NCBI GenBank assembly: GCA_033782935.1
Contig: JAWQEG010000166.1
Location: 2,632,001-2,696,000 of the forward strand
Direction of reading: 5' to 3'
DNA from: Petrolisthes cinctipes
Lineage: Eukaryota; Arthropoda; Malacostraca; Decapoda; Porcellanidae
DNA length: 64,000 nucleotides
Position numbers and translations under genes: made by a program. The notes beneath the pieces are model-generated. The model was not told where the DNA came from, did no database searches, and saw only the letters and a list, made by a program, of their open reading frames with translations. Numbering within the stretch: the first letter of the stretch is position 1; each line of letters starts with the position of its first letter. Of the stretch, positions 35,965-49,032 are shown piece by piece.

Positions 35965-36112
35965 ATATTTTCAAAATATAGGCTAAAAACATGCTAAAAA
36001 TCGATCTTTTAGGTGCCAAAAAGTCGATATCTCAAATTCAGTCCCAAAACACCCGAAAATTCGATATTTAGGGGTCCCAGAAGCGATCTGTACATGCCTA
36101 CTCCGTGTTAGA
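35965..36112 (+). repeat. Monomer M3, subtype a (148 bp, internally deleted)
   Basis: M3 opens with atattttcaaaatatagg, continues ctaaaaacatgctaaaaatcg and passes directly from gtcgatat to ctcaaattcagtccc. The 29 bp that separate these blocks in M1 and M2 are missing. It ends gatatttaggggtcccagaagcgatctg. Subtype a has atcgatcttttaggtgcc and ggggtccc. Its 148-bp length is close to the DNA wrapped in one nucleosome core, a coincidence worth noting but not evidence of function. Confidence 0.9.
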
Positions 36113-37114
36113 GTATTTTCAAAATACATGCTCAAAACATACTGAAAATCGATCTTTTAGGTGCACAAAAGTCGATATGTGCATGCATCTTCAGTACCCG
36201 TTTATATCTCAAATTCAGGCTAAAAACACCCGAAAATTCAATATTTTGGGGTCCCAGAAGCAATCTGTACATGCCTACTCAGTGTTAGAGTATTTTCAAA
36301 ATACAAGCCAAAAACATGCTGAAAATCGATATTTTAGATGCCCAAAGTCAATATGTGCATGTATTTTCTGTACCCGTTTATATCTCAAATACAGGCTCAA
36401 AACACCCGAAAATTCAATATTTTGGGGTCCCAGAAGCAATCTGTACATGCCTACACAGTGCTAGAATATTTTCAAAATGTAGGCTAAAAACATGCTAAAA
36501 ATCGACATTTTAGGTGCCAAAAAATCGATATCTCAAATTCAGTCCCAAAACACCCGAAAATTCGATATTTAGAGGTCCCAGAAGGTATCTGTACATGCCT
36601 ACTCCGTGTTAGAGTATTTTCAAAATACAGGCCAAAAACATACTGAAAATCGATCTTTTAGGTGCCCAAAAGTCGATATGTGCATGCATCTTCTGTACCC
36701 GTTTATATCTCAAATTCTGGCCCTAAACACCCGAAAATTCGATATTTTGGGGTCCCAGAAGCGATCTGTACATGCCTACTCCGTGTTAGAGCATTTTCAA
36801 AATTCAGGCCCAAAACATGCTGAAAATCGATATTTTTGGTGCCCAAAGTCAATATGTGCATGTATCTTCTGTACCCGTTTATATCTCAAATTCAGGCTCA
36901 AAACACCCGAAAATTCAATATTTTGGGGTCCCAGAAGCAATCTGTACATGCCTACTCAGTGCTAGAATATTTTCAAAATATAGGCTAAAAACATGCTAAT
37001 AATCGATCTTTTAGGTGCCAAAAAGTCGATATCTCAAATTCAGTCCCAAAACACCCGAAAATTCGATATTTAGGGGTCCCAGAAGCGATCTGTACATGCC
37101 TACTCCGTGTTAGA

Positions 37115-40100
37115 GTATTTTCAAAATACATGCTCAAAACATACTGAAAATCGATCTTTTAGGTGCACAAAAGTCGATATGTGAATGCATCTTCAGTACC
37201 CGTTTATATCTCAAATTCAGGCTCAAAACACCCGAAAATTCAATATTTTGGGGTCCCAGAAGGAATCTGTACATGCCCAATCAGTGTTAGAGTATTTTCA
37301 AAATACAGGCCCAAAACATGCTGAAAATCGATATTTTAGATGCCCAAAGTCAATATGTGCATGTATCTTCTGTACCCGTTTATATCTCAAATTCAGGCTA
37401 AAAACACCCGAAAATTCAATATTTTGGGGTCCCAGAAGCAATCTGTACAGTGCTAGAATATTTTCAAAATATAGGCTAAAAACATGCTAAAAATCGATCT
37501 TTTAAGTGACAAAAAGTCGATATCTCAAATTCAGTCCCAAAACACCCGAAAATTCGATATTTAGGGGTCCCAGAAGCAATCTGTACATGCCTACTCCGTG
37601 TTAGAGTATTTTCAAAATACAGGCCAAAAACATACTGAAAATCGATCTTTTAGGTGCCCAAAAGTCGATATGTGCATGCATCTTCTGTACCCGTTTATAT
37701 CTCAAATTCTGGCCCTAAACACCCGAAAATTCGATATTTTGGGGTCCCAGAAGCGATCTGTACATGCCTACTCCGTGGTAGAGCATTTTCAAAATTCAGG
37801 CCAAAACATGCTGAAAATCGATATTTTTGGTGCCCAAAGTCAATATGTGCATGTATCTTCTGTACCCGTTTATATCTCAAATTCAGGCTCAAAACACCCG
37901 AAAATTCAATATTTTGGGGTCCCAGAAGCAATCTGTACATGCCTACTCAGTGCTAGAATATTTTCAAAATATAGGCTAAAAACATGCTAAAAATCGATCT
38001 TTTAGGTGCCAAAAAGTCGATATCTCAAATTCAGTCCCAAAACATCCGAAAATTCGATATTTAGGGGTCCCAGAAGCGATCTGTACATGCCTACTCAATG
38101 TTAGAGTATTTTCAAAATACATGCTCAAAACATACTGAAAATCGATCTTTTAAGTGCACAAAAGTCGATATGTGCATGCATCTTCAGTACCCGTTTATAT
38201 CTCAAATTCAGGCTCAAAACACCCGAAAATTCGATATTTTGGGGTCCCAGAAGCAATCTGTACATGCCTACTCAGTGTTAGAGTATTTTCAAAATTCAGG
38301 CCCAAAACATGCTAAAAATCGATATTTTTGGTGCCCAAAGTCAATATGTGCATGTATCTTCTGTACCCGTTTATATCTCAAATTCAGGCTCAAAACACCC
38401 GAAAATTCAATATTTTGGGGTCCCAGAAGCAATCTGTACATGCCTACTCAGTGCTAGAATATTTTCAAGATATAGGCTAAAAACATGATAAAAATCGATC
38501 TTTTAGGTGCCAAAAAGTCGATATCTCAAATTCAGTCCTAAAACACCCGAAAATTCGATATTTAGGGGTCCCAGAAGCGATCTATACATGCCTACTCCGT
38601 GTTAGAGTATTTTCAAAATACATGCTCAAAACATACTGAAAATCGATCTTTTAGGTGCACAAAAGTCGATATGTGCATGCATCTTCAGTACCCGTTTATA
38701 TCTCAAATTCAGGCTCAAAACACCCGAAAATTCAATATTTTGGGGTCCCAGAAGCAATCTGTACATGCCTACTCCGTGTTAGAGTATTTTCAAAATACAG
38801 GCCAAAAACATACTGAAAATCGATCTTTTAGGTGCCCAAAAGTCGATATGTGCATGCATCTTCTGTACCCGTTTATATCTCAAATTCTGGCCCTAAACAC
38901 CCGAAAATTCGATATTTTGGGGTCCCAGAAGCGATCTGTACATGCCTACTCCGTGTTAGAGTATTTTCAAAATACAGGCCCAAAACATGCTGAAAATCGA
39001 TATTTTAGATGCCCAAAGTCAATATGTGCATGTATCTTCTGTACCCGTTTATATCTCAAATTCAGGCTCAAAACACCCGAAAATTCAATCTTTTGGGGTC
39101 CCAAAAGCAATCTGTACATGCCTACACAGTGCTAGAATATTTTCAAAATATAGGCTAAAAACATGCTAAAAATCGACATTTTAGGTGCCAAAAAATCGAT
39201 ATCTCAAATTAAGTCCCAAAACACCCGAAAATTCGATATTTAGAGGTCCCAGAAGGTATCTGTACATGCCTACTCCGTGTTAGAGTATTTTCAAAATACA
39301 GGCCAAAAACATACTGAAAATAGATCTCTTAGGTGCCCAAAAGTCGATATGTGCATGCATCTTCTGTACCCGTTTATATCTCAAATTCTGGCCCTAAACA
39401 CCCGAAAATTCGATATTTTGGGGTCCCAGAAGCGATCTGTACATGCCTACTCCGTGTTAGAGTATCTTCAAAATTCAGGCCCAAAACATGCTGAAAATCG
39501 ATATTTTTGGTGCCCAAAGTCAATATGTGCATGTATCTTCTGTACCCGTTTATATCTCAAATTCAGGCTCAAAACACCCGAAAATTCAATATTTTGGGGT
39601 CCTAGAAGCAATCTGTACATGCCTAGTCAGTGCTAGAATATTTTCAAAATATAGGCTAAAAACATGCTAAAAATCGATCTTTTAGGTGCCAAAAAGTCGA
39701 TATCTCAAATTCAGTCCCAAAACACCCGAAAATTCGATATTTAGGGGTCCCAGAAGCGATCTGTACATGCCTACGCCGTGTTAGAGTATTTTCAAAATAC
39801 ATGCTCAAAACATACTGAAAATCGATCTTTTAGGTGCACAAAAGTCGATATGTGCATGCATCTTCAGTACCCGTTTATATCTCAAATTCAGGCTCAAAAC
39901 ACCCGAAAATTCAATATTTTGGGGTCCCAGAAGCAATCTGTACATGCCCACTCAGTGTTAGAGTATTTTCAAAATACAGGCCCAAAACATGCTGAAAATC
40001 GATATTTTAGATGCCCAAAGTCAATATGTGCATGTATCTTCTGTACCCGTTTATATCTCAAATTCAGGCTAAAAACACCCGAAAATTCAATATTTTGGGG

Positions 40101-41587
40101 TCCCAGAAGCAATCTGTACAGTGCTAGAATATTTTCAAAATATAGGCTAAAAACATGCTAAAAATCGATCTTTTAAGTGCCAAAAAGTCGATATCTCAAA
40201 TTCAGTCCCAAAACACCCGAAAATTCGATATTTAGGGGTCCCAGAAGCAATCTGTACATGCCTACTCCGTGTTAGAGTATTTTCAAAATACAGGCCAAAA
40301 ACATACTGAAAATCGATCTTTTAGGTGCCCAAAAGTCGATATGTGCATGCATCTTCTGTACCCGTTTATATCTCAAATTCTGGCCCTAAACACCCGAAAA
40401 TTCGATATTTTGGGGTCCCAGAAGCGATCTGTACATGCCTACTCCGTGTTAGAGTATTTTCAAAATTCAGGCCTAAAACATGCTGAAAATCGATATTTTT
40501 GGCGCCCAAAGTCAATATGTGCATGTATCTTCTGTACCCGTTTATATCTCAAATTCAGGCTCAAAACACCCGAAAATTCAATATTTTGGGGTCCCAGAAG
40601 CAATCTGTACATGCCTACTCAGTGCTAGAATAATTTTAAAATATAGGCTAAAAACATGCTTAAAATCGATCTTTTAGGTGCCAAAAAGTCGATATCTCAA
40701 ATTCAGTCCCAAAACACCCGAAAATTCCATATTTAGGGGTCCCAGAAGCGATCTGTGTTAGAGTATTTTCAAAATACATGCTCAAAACATACTGAAAATC
40801 GATCTTTTAGATGCCCAAAGTCAATATGTGCATGTATCTTCTGTACCCGTTTATATCTCAAATTCAGGCTCAAAACACCCGAAAATTCAATATTTTGGGG
40901 TCCCAGAAGCAATCTGTACATGCCTACTCAGTGCTAGAATATTTTCAAAATATAGGCTAAAAACATGCTAAAAATCGACATTTTAGGTGCCAAAAAGTCG
41001 ATATCTCAAATTCAGTCCCAAAACACCCGAAAATTCGATATTTAGAGGTCCCAGAAGGTATCTGTACATGCTTACTCCGTGTTAGAGTATTTTCAAAATA
41101 CAGGCCAAAAACATACTGAAAATCGATCTTTTAGGTGCCCAAAAGTCGATATGTGCATGCATCTACTGTACCCGTTTATATCTCAAATTCTGGCTCAAAA
41201 CACCCGAAAATTCAATATTTGGGGGTCCCAGAAGCAATCTGTACATGCCTACTCAGTGTTAGAGTATTTTCAAAATACAGGCCCGAAACATGCTGAAAAT
41301 CGATATTTTAGATGCCCAAAGTCAATATGTGGATGTATCTTCTGTACCCGTTTATATCTCAAATTCAGGCTCAAAACACCCGAAAATTCAATATTTTGGG
41401 GTCCCAGAAGCAATCTGTACATGCCTACACAGTGCTAGAATATTTTTAAAATATAGGCTAAAAACATGCTAAAAATCGATCTTTTAGGTGCCAAAAAGTC
41501 GATATCTCAAATTCAGTCCCAAAACACCCGAAAATTCGATATTTAGGGGTCCCAGAAGCGATCTGTACATGCCTACTCCGTGTTAGA
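37115..41587 (+). repeat. Distant copy of the 9.5-13.3 kb region
   Basis: Unit lengths 491, 500, 501, 678, 501, 491, 486 and 324 bp reproduce the series from 9479, with offset 27636 rising to 27648 (the 12-bp deletion at 10817 is absent here) and then 28149 (one extra 501-bp trimer at 39285). Private variants match, including gtgaatgcatcttcag, agaaggaatctg, gcccaatcag, ccgtggtagagc and the hybrid dimer at 40763. The extra trimer resembles the one at 16095. Confidence 0.87.
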
Positions 41588-44500
41588 GTATTTTCAAAAT
41601 ACATGCTCAAAACATACTGAAAATCGATCTTTTAGGTGCACAAAAGTCGATATGTGCATGCATCTTCAGTACCCGTTTATATCTTAAATTCAGGCTCAAA
41701 ACACCCGAAAATTCAATATTTTGGGGTCCCAGAAGCAATCTGTACATGCCTACTCAGTGTTAGAGTATTTTAAAAAAACAGGCCCAAAACATGCTGAAAA
41801 TCGATATTTTAGATGCCCAAAGTCAGTATGTGCATGTATCTTCTGTACCCGTTTATATCTCAAATTCAGGCTCAAAACACCCGAAAATTCAATATTTTGG
41901 GGTCCCAGAAGCAATCTGTGCATGCCTACACAGTGCTAGAATATTTTCAAAATATAAGCTAAAAACATGCTAAAAATCGACATTTTAGGTGCCAAAAAAT
42001 CGATATCCCAAATTCAGTCCCAAAACACCCGAAAATTCGATATTTAGAGGTCCCAGAAGATATCTGTACATGCTTACTCCGTGTTAGAGTATTTTCAAAA
42101 TACAGGCCAAAAACATACTGAAAATCGATCTTTTAGGTGCACAAAAGTCGATATGTGCATGCATCTTCTGTACCCGTTTATATCTCAAATTCTGGCCCTA
42201 AACACCCAAAAATTCGATATTTTGGGGTCCCAGAAGCGATCTGTACATGCCTACTCCGTGTTAGAGTATTTTCAAAATTCAGGCCCAAAACATGCTGAAA
42301 ATCTATATTTTTGGTGCCCAAAGTCAATATGTGCATGTATCTTCTGTACCCGTTTATATCTCAAATCCAGGCTCAAAACACCGGAAAATTCAATATTTTG
42401 GGGTCCCAGAAGCAATCTGTACATGCCTACTCAGTGCTAGAATATTTTCAAAATATAGGCTAAAAACATGCTAAAAATCGATCTTTTAGGTGCCAAAAAG
42501 TCGATATCTCAAATTCAGTCCCAAAACACCCGAAAATTCGATATTTAGGGGTCCCAGAAGCGATCTGTACATGCCTACTCCGTGTTAGAGTATTTTCAAA
42601 ATACATGCTCAAAACATACTGAAAATACGATCTTTTAGGTGCACAAAAGTCGATATGTACATGCATCTTCTGTACCCGTTTATATCTCAAATTCAGGCTC
42701 AAAACACCCGAAAATTCGATATTTTGGGGTTCTAGAAGCGATCTGTACATGCCTACTCAGTGTTAGAGTATTTTCAAAATTCAGGCCCAAAACATGCTGA
42801 AAATCGATATTTTTGGTGCCCAAAGTCAATATGTGCATGTATCTTCTGTACCCGTTTTTATCTCAAATTCAGGCTCAAAACACCCGAAAATTCAATATTT
42901 TGGGGTCCCAGAAGCAATCTGTACATGCCTACTCAGTGCTAGAATATTTTCATGATATAGGCTAAAAACATGATAAAAATCGATCTTTTAGGTGCCAAAT
43001 AGTCGATATCTCAAATTCAGTCCCAAAACACCCGAAAATTCGATATTTAGGGGTCCCAGAAGCGATCTGTACATGCCTACTCCGTGTTAGAGTATTTTCA
43101 AAATACATGCTCAAAACATACTGAAAATTGATCTTTTAGGTGCACAAAAGTCGATATGTGCATACATCTTCAGTACCCGTTTATATCTCAAATTCAGGCT
43201 CAAAACACCCTAAAATTCAATATTTTGGGGTCCCAGAAGCAATCTGTACATGCCTACTCCGTGTTAGAGTATTTTCAAAATACAGGCCAAAAACATACTG
43301 AAAATCGATCTTTTAGGTGCCCAAAAGTCGATATGTGCATGCATCTTCTGTACCCGTTTATATCTCAAATTCTGGCCCTAAACACCCGAAAATTCGATAT
43401 TTTGGGGTCCCAGAAGCGATCTGTACATGCCTACTCCGTGTTAGAGTATTTTCAAAATTCAGGCCCAAAACATGCTGAAAATCGATATTTTTGGTGCGCA
43501 AAGTCAATATGTGCATGTATCTTCTGTACCCGTTTATATCTCAAATTCAGGCTCAAAACACCCGAAAATTCAAAATTTTGGGGTCCCAGAAGCAATCTGT
43601 ACAATGCTAGAATATTTTCAAAATATAGGCTAAAAACATGCTAAAAATCGATCTTTTAGGTGCCAAAAAGTCGATATCTCAAATTCAGTCCCAAAACACC
43701 CGAAAATTCGATATATAGGGGTTTCAGAAGCGATCTGTACATGCCTACTCCGTGTTAGAGTATTTTCAAAATACATGCTCAAAACATACTGAAAATCGAT
43801 CTTTTAGGTGCACAAAAGTCAATGTGTGCATGTATCTTCAGTACCCGTTTATATCTCAAATTCAGGCTCAAAACACCCGAAAATTCAATATTTTGGGGTC
43901 CCAGAAGCGATCTGTACATGCCTACTCAGTGTTAGAGTATTTTCAAAATTCAGGCCCAAAACATGCTGAAAATCGATATTTTTGGTGCCCAAAGTCAATA
44001 TGTGCATGTATCTTCTGTACCCGTTTATATCTCAAATTCAGGCTCAAAACACCCGAAAATTCAATATTTTGGGGTCCCAGAAGCAATCTGTACATGCCTA
44101 CTCAGTGCTAGAATATTTTCAAAATATAGGCTAAAAACATGCTAAAAATCGATCTTTTAGGTGCCAAAAAGTCGATATCTCAAATTCAGTCCCAAAACAC
44201 CCGAAAATTCGATATTTAGGGGTCCCAGAAGCGATCTGTACATGCCTACTCCGTGTTAGAGTATTTTCAAAATACATGCTCAAAACATACTGAAAATCGA
44301 TCTTTTAGGTGCACAAAAGTCGATATGTGCATGCATCTTCAGTACCCGTTTATATCTCAAATTCAGGCTCAAAACACCCGAAAATTCAATATTTTGGGGT
44401 CCCAGAAGCAATCTGTACATGCCCACTCAGTGTTAGAGTATTTTCAAAATTCAGGCCCAAAACATGCTGAAAATCGATATATTAGATGCCCAAAGTCAAT

Positions 44501-45576
44501 ATGTGCATGTATCTTCTGTACCCGTTTATATCTCAAATTCAGGCTCAAAACACCCGAAAATTCAATATTTTGGGGTCCCAGAAGCAATCTGTACATGCCT
44601 ACTCAGTGCTAGAATATTTTCAAAATATAGGCTAAAAACATGCTAAAACTCGATCTTTTAGGTGCCAAAAAGTCGATATCTCAAATTCAGTCCCAAAACA
44701 CCCGAAAATTTTATATTTAGGGGACCCAGAAGCGATCTGTACATGCCTACTCCGTGTTAGAGTATTTTCAAAATACATGCTCAAAACATACTAAAAATCG
44801 ATCTTTTAGGTGCACAAAAGTCGATATGTGCATGCATCTTCAGTACCCGTTTATATCTCAAATTCAGGCTCAAAACACCCGAAAATTCAATATTTTGGGG
44901 TCCCAGAAGCAATCTGTACATGCCCACTCAGAGTTAGAGTATTTTCAAAATACAGGCCCAAAACATGCTGAAAATCGATATTTTAGATACCCAAAGTCAA
45001 TATGTGCATGTATCTTCTGTACCCGTTTATATCTCAAATTCAGGCTCAAAACACCCGAAAATTCAATATTTTGGGGTCCCAGAAGCAATCTGTACATGCC
45101 TACACAGTGCTAGAATATTTTCAAAATATAGGCTAAAAACATGCTAAAAATCGACATTTTAGGTGCCAAAAAATCGATATATCAAATTCAGTCCCAAAAC
45201 ACCCGAAAATTCGATATTTTGGGGTCCCAGAAGCAATCTGTACATGCCCACTCAGTGTTAGAGTATTTTCAAAATACAGGCCCAAAACATGCTGAAAATC
45301 GATATTTTAGATGCCCAAAGTCAATATGTGCATGTATCTTCTGTACCCGTTTATATCTCAAATTCAGGCTCAAAACACCCGAAAATTCAATATTTTGGGG
45401 TCCCAGAAGCAATCTGTACAGTGCTAGAATATTTTCAAAATATAGGCTAAAAACATGCTAAAAATCGATCTTTTAAGTGCAAAAAAGTCGATATCTCAAA
45501 TTCAGTCCCAAAACACCCGAAAATTCGATATTTAGGGGTCCCAGAAGCAATCTGTACATGCCTACTCCGTGTTAGA
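41588..45576 (+). repeat. Distant copy of the 25-27.5 kb region
   Basis: Trimers at 41588, 42089 and 42590, the 668-bp tetramer at 43092, trimers at 43760 and 44261, and the 815-bp pentamer at 44762 match 24971-27455 in order. Offset is 16617, then 17620, then 18121. The last step comes from an extra 501 bp at 43760-44761, where M1a is joined to M2b. Private markers shared include ttttatatttaggggaccc and gatcttttaggtgcgcaa-like variants in M2b (ggtgcgcaaag). Confidence 0.85.
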
Positions 45577-47895
45577 GTATTTTCAAAATACAGGCCAAAA
45601 ACATACTGAAAATCGATCTTTTAGGTGCCCAAAAGTCGATATGTGCATGCATCTTCTGTACCCGTTTATATCTCAAATTCTGGCCCTAAACACCCTAAAA
45701 TTCGATATTTTGGGGTCCCAGAAGCGATCTGTGCATGCCTACACAGTGCCAGAATATTTTCAAAATATAAGCTAAAAACATGCTAAAAATCGACATTTTA
45801 GGTGCCAAAAAATCGATATCCCAAATTCAGTCCCAAAACACCCGAAAATTCGATATTTAGAGGTCCTAGAAGGTATCTGTACATGCTTACTCCGTGTTAG
45901 AGTATTTTCAAAATACAGGCCAAAAACATACTGAAAATCGATCTTTTAGGTGCCCAAAAGTCGATATGTGCATGCATCTTCTGTACCCGTTTATATCTCA
46001 AATTCTGGATCTAAACACCCAAAAATTCGATATTTTGGGGTCCCAGAAGCGATCTGTACATGCCTACTCCGTGTTAGAGTATTTTCAAAATTCAGGCCCA
46101 AAACATGCTGAAAATCGATATTTTTGGTGCCCAAAGTCAATATGTGCATGTATCTTCTGTACCCGTTTATATCTCAAATTCAGGCTCAAAACACCGGAAA
46201 ATTCAATATTTTGGGGTCCCAGAAGCAATCTGTACATGCCTACTCAGTGCTAGAATATTTTCAAAATATAGGCTAAAAACATGCTAAAAATCGATCTTTT
46301 AGGTGCCAAAAAGTCGATATCTCAAATTCAGTCCCAAAACACCCGAAAATTCGATATTTAGGGGTCCCAGAAGCGATCTGTACATGCCTACTCCGTGTTA
46401 GAGAATTTTCAAAATACATGCTCAAAACATACTGAAAATCGATCTTTTAGGTGCACAAAAGTCGATATGTGCATGCATCTTCTGTACCCGTTTATATCTC
46501 AAATTCAGGCTCAAAACACCCGAAAATTCGATATTTTGGGGTCCTAGAAGCGATCTGTACATGCCTACTCAGTGTTAGAGTATTTTCAAAATTCAGGCCC
46601 AAAACATGCTGAAAATCGATATTTTTGGTGCCCAAAGTCAATATGTGCATGTATCTTTTGTACCCGTTTTTATCTCAAATTCAGGCTCAAAACACCCGAA
46701 AATTCAATATTTTGGGGTCCCAGAAGCAATCTGTACATGCCTACTCAGTGCTAGAATATTTTCATGATATAGGCTAAAAACATGATAAAAATCGATCTTT
46801 TAGGTGCCAAAAAGTCGATATCTCAAATTCAGTCCCAAAACACCCGAAAATTCGATATTTAGAGGTCCCAGAAGCGATCTGTACATGCCTACTCCGTGTT
46901 ATAGTATTTTCAAAATACAGGCCAAAAACATACTGAAAATCGATCTCTTAGGTGCCCAAACGTCGATATGTGCATGCATCTTCTGTACCCGTTTATATCT
47001 CAAATTCTGGCCCTAAACACCCGAAAATTCGATATTTTGGGGTCCCAGAAGCGATCTGTACATGCCTACTCCGTGTTAGAGTATTTTCAAAATTCAGGCC
47101 CAAAACATGCTGAAAATCGATATTTTTGGTGCCCAAAGTCAATATGTGCATGTATCTTCTGTACCCGTTTATATCTCAAATTCAGGCTCAAAACACCCGA
47201 AAATTCAATATTTTGGGGTCCTAGAAGCAATCTGTACATGCCCACTCAGTGTTAGAGTATTTTCAAAATACATGCTCAAAACATACTGAAAATCGATCTT
47301 TTAGGTGCACAAAAGTCGATATGTGCATGCATCTTCAGTACCCGTTTATATCTCAAATTCAAGCTCAAAACACCCGAAAATTCAATATTTTGGGGTCCCA
47401 GAAGCAATCTGTACATGCCCACTCAGTGTTAGAGTATTTTCAAAATACAGGCCCAAAACATGCTGAAAATCGATATTTTAGATGCCCAAAGTCAATATGT
47501 GCATGTATCTTCTGTACCCGTTTATATCTCAAATTCAGGCTCAAAACACCCGAAAATTCAATATTTTGGGGTCCCAGAAGCAATCTGTACAGTGCTAGAA
47601 TATTTTCAAAATATAGGCTAAAAACATGCTAAAAATCGACATTTTAGGTGCCAAAAAATCGATATCTCAAATTCAGGCTCAAAACACCCGAAAATTCAAT
47701 ATTTTGGGGTCCCAGAAGCAATCTGTACATGCCTACTCAGTGCTAGAATATTTTCAAAATATAGGCTAAAAACATGCTAAAAATCGATCTTTTAGGTGCC
47801 AAAAAGTCGATATCTCAAATTCAGTCCCAAAACACCCGAAAATTCGATATTTAGGGGTCCCAGAAGCGATCTGTACATGCCTACTCCGTGTTAGA
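45577..47895 (+). repeat. Rearranged block with two dimers
   Basis: Units are a 325-bp M1b-M3b dimer (45577-45901, junction cacagtgccagaat), two 501-bp trimers (45902, 46403), a 353-bp M1b-M2b dimer lacking M3 (46904-47256) and a 639-bp unit M1a-M2a-M3/M2 hybrid-M3a (47257-47895). Most pieces match 27.7-30.9 kb, but the junction into M1a at 47257 (gcccactcagtgttag) differs from the source. Confidence 0.8.
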
Positions 47896-49032
47896 GTATT
47901 TTCAAAATACATGCTCAAAACATACTGAAAATCGATCTTTTAGGTGCACAAAAGTCGATATGTACATGCATCTTCAGTACCCGTTTATATCTCAAATTCA
48001 GGCTCAAAACACCCGAAAATTCAATATTTTGGGGTCCCAGAAGCAATCTGTACATGCCTACTCAGTGTTAGAGTATTTTCAAAATACAGGCCCGAAACAT
48101 GATGAAAATCGATATTTTAGATGCCCAAAGTCAATATGTGCATGTATCTTCTGTACCCGTTTATATCTCAAATTCAGGCTCAAAACACCCGAAAATTCAA
48201 TATTTTGGGGTCCCAGAAGCAATCTGTACATGCCTACACAGTGCTAGAATATTTTCAAAATATAGGCTAAAAACATGCTAAAAATCGATCTTTTAGGTGC
48301 CAAAAAGTCGATATCTCAAATTCAGTCCCAAAACACCCGAAAATTCGATATTTTGGGTTCCCAGAAGCAATCTGTACATGCCTACTCAGTGTTAGAGTAT
48401 TTTCAAAATACAGGCCCAAAACATGCTGAAAATCGATATTTTAGATGACCAAAGTCAATATGTGCATGTATCTTCTGTACCCGTTTATATCTCAAATTCA
48501 GGCTCAAAACATCCGAAAATTCAATATTTTGGGGTCCCAGAAGCAATCTGTACATGCCTACTCAGTGCTAGAATATTTTCAAAATATAGGCTAAAAACAT
48601 GCTAAAAATCGATCTTTTAGGTGCCAAAAAGTCGATATCTCAAATTCAGTCCCAAAACACCCGAAAATTCGATATTTTGGGGTCCCAGAAGCGATCTGTA
48701 CATGCCTACTCCGTGTTAGAGTATTTTCAAAATTCAGGCCCGAAACATGCTGAAAATCGATATTTTTGGTGCCCAAAGTCAATATGTGCATGTATCTTAT
48801 ATCTCAAATTCAGGCTCAAAACACCCGAAAATTCAATATTTTGGGGTCCCTGAAGCAATCTGTACATGCCTACTCAGTGCTAGAATATGTTCAAAATATA
48901 GGCTAAAAATATGCTAAAAATCGATCTTTTAGGTGCCAAAAAGTCTATATCTCAAATTCAGTCCCAAAACACCCGAAAATTCGATATTTAGGGGTTCCAG
49001 AAGCGATCTGTACATGCCTACTCCGTGTTAGA
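47896..49032 (+). repeat. 1137-bp rearranged unit
   Basis: The order is M1a, M2a, an M3/M1 hybrid, M2a (tagatgaccaaag), an M3/M1b hybrid, an M2b with a 12-bp deletion (gtatcttatatctc near 48796) and an M3 with aagtctatatc. The 12-bp deletion recurs near 56092 and marks these as copies of one another at offset 7296. Confidence 0.8.

Larger units (their letters stand above)
35612..36112 (+). repeat. Canonical 501-bp higher-order repeat (a-type trimer)
   Basis: Representative trimer M1a (35612-35788), M2a (35789-35964) and M3a (35965-36112), 177 + 176 + 148 = 501 bp. Boundaries are set arbitrarily at the conserved dyad (g/a)tattttcaaaata(c/t) that opens each monomer. Adjacent trimers start at 35111 and 36113, confirming the period. 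Because 501 is divisible by three, fortuitous reading frames recur at the same phase along the array. Confidence 0.95.
34109..37114 (+). repeat. Six consecutive 501-bp trimers
   Basis: M1 starts at 34109, 34610, 35111, 35612, 36113, 36614 and 37115 are each exactly 501 bp apart. The first three are b-type, then two a-type, then b-type. The b-type copies open M2b with gagcatttt, a variant typical of the right half of the window. This is the first long regular stretch. Confidence 0.93.

Noticed and set aside
36068..36075. Plant-type telomere motif TTTAGGG
   Set aside because: It appears once per M3a within gatatttaggggtccc, never in tandem. M3b has tttagagg at the same place. Coincidence.
35612..36112. 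CENP-B box
   Set aside because: The closest string, cccgaaaattcgat, has six rather than seven bases between cccg and cga and lacks the required internal T. It does not fit the 17-bp consensus.
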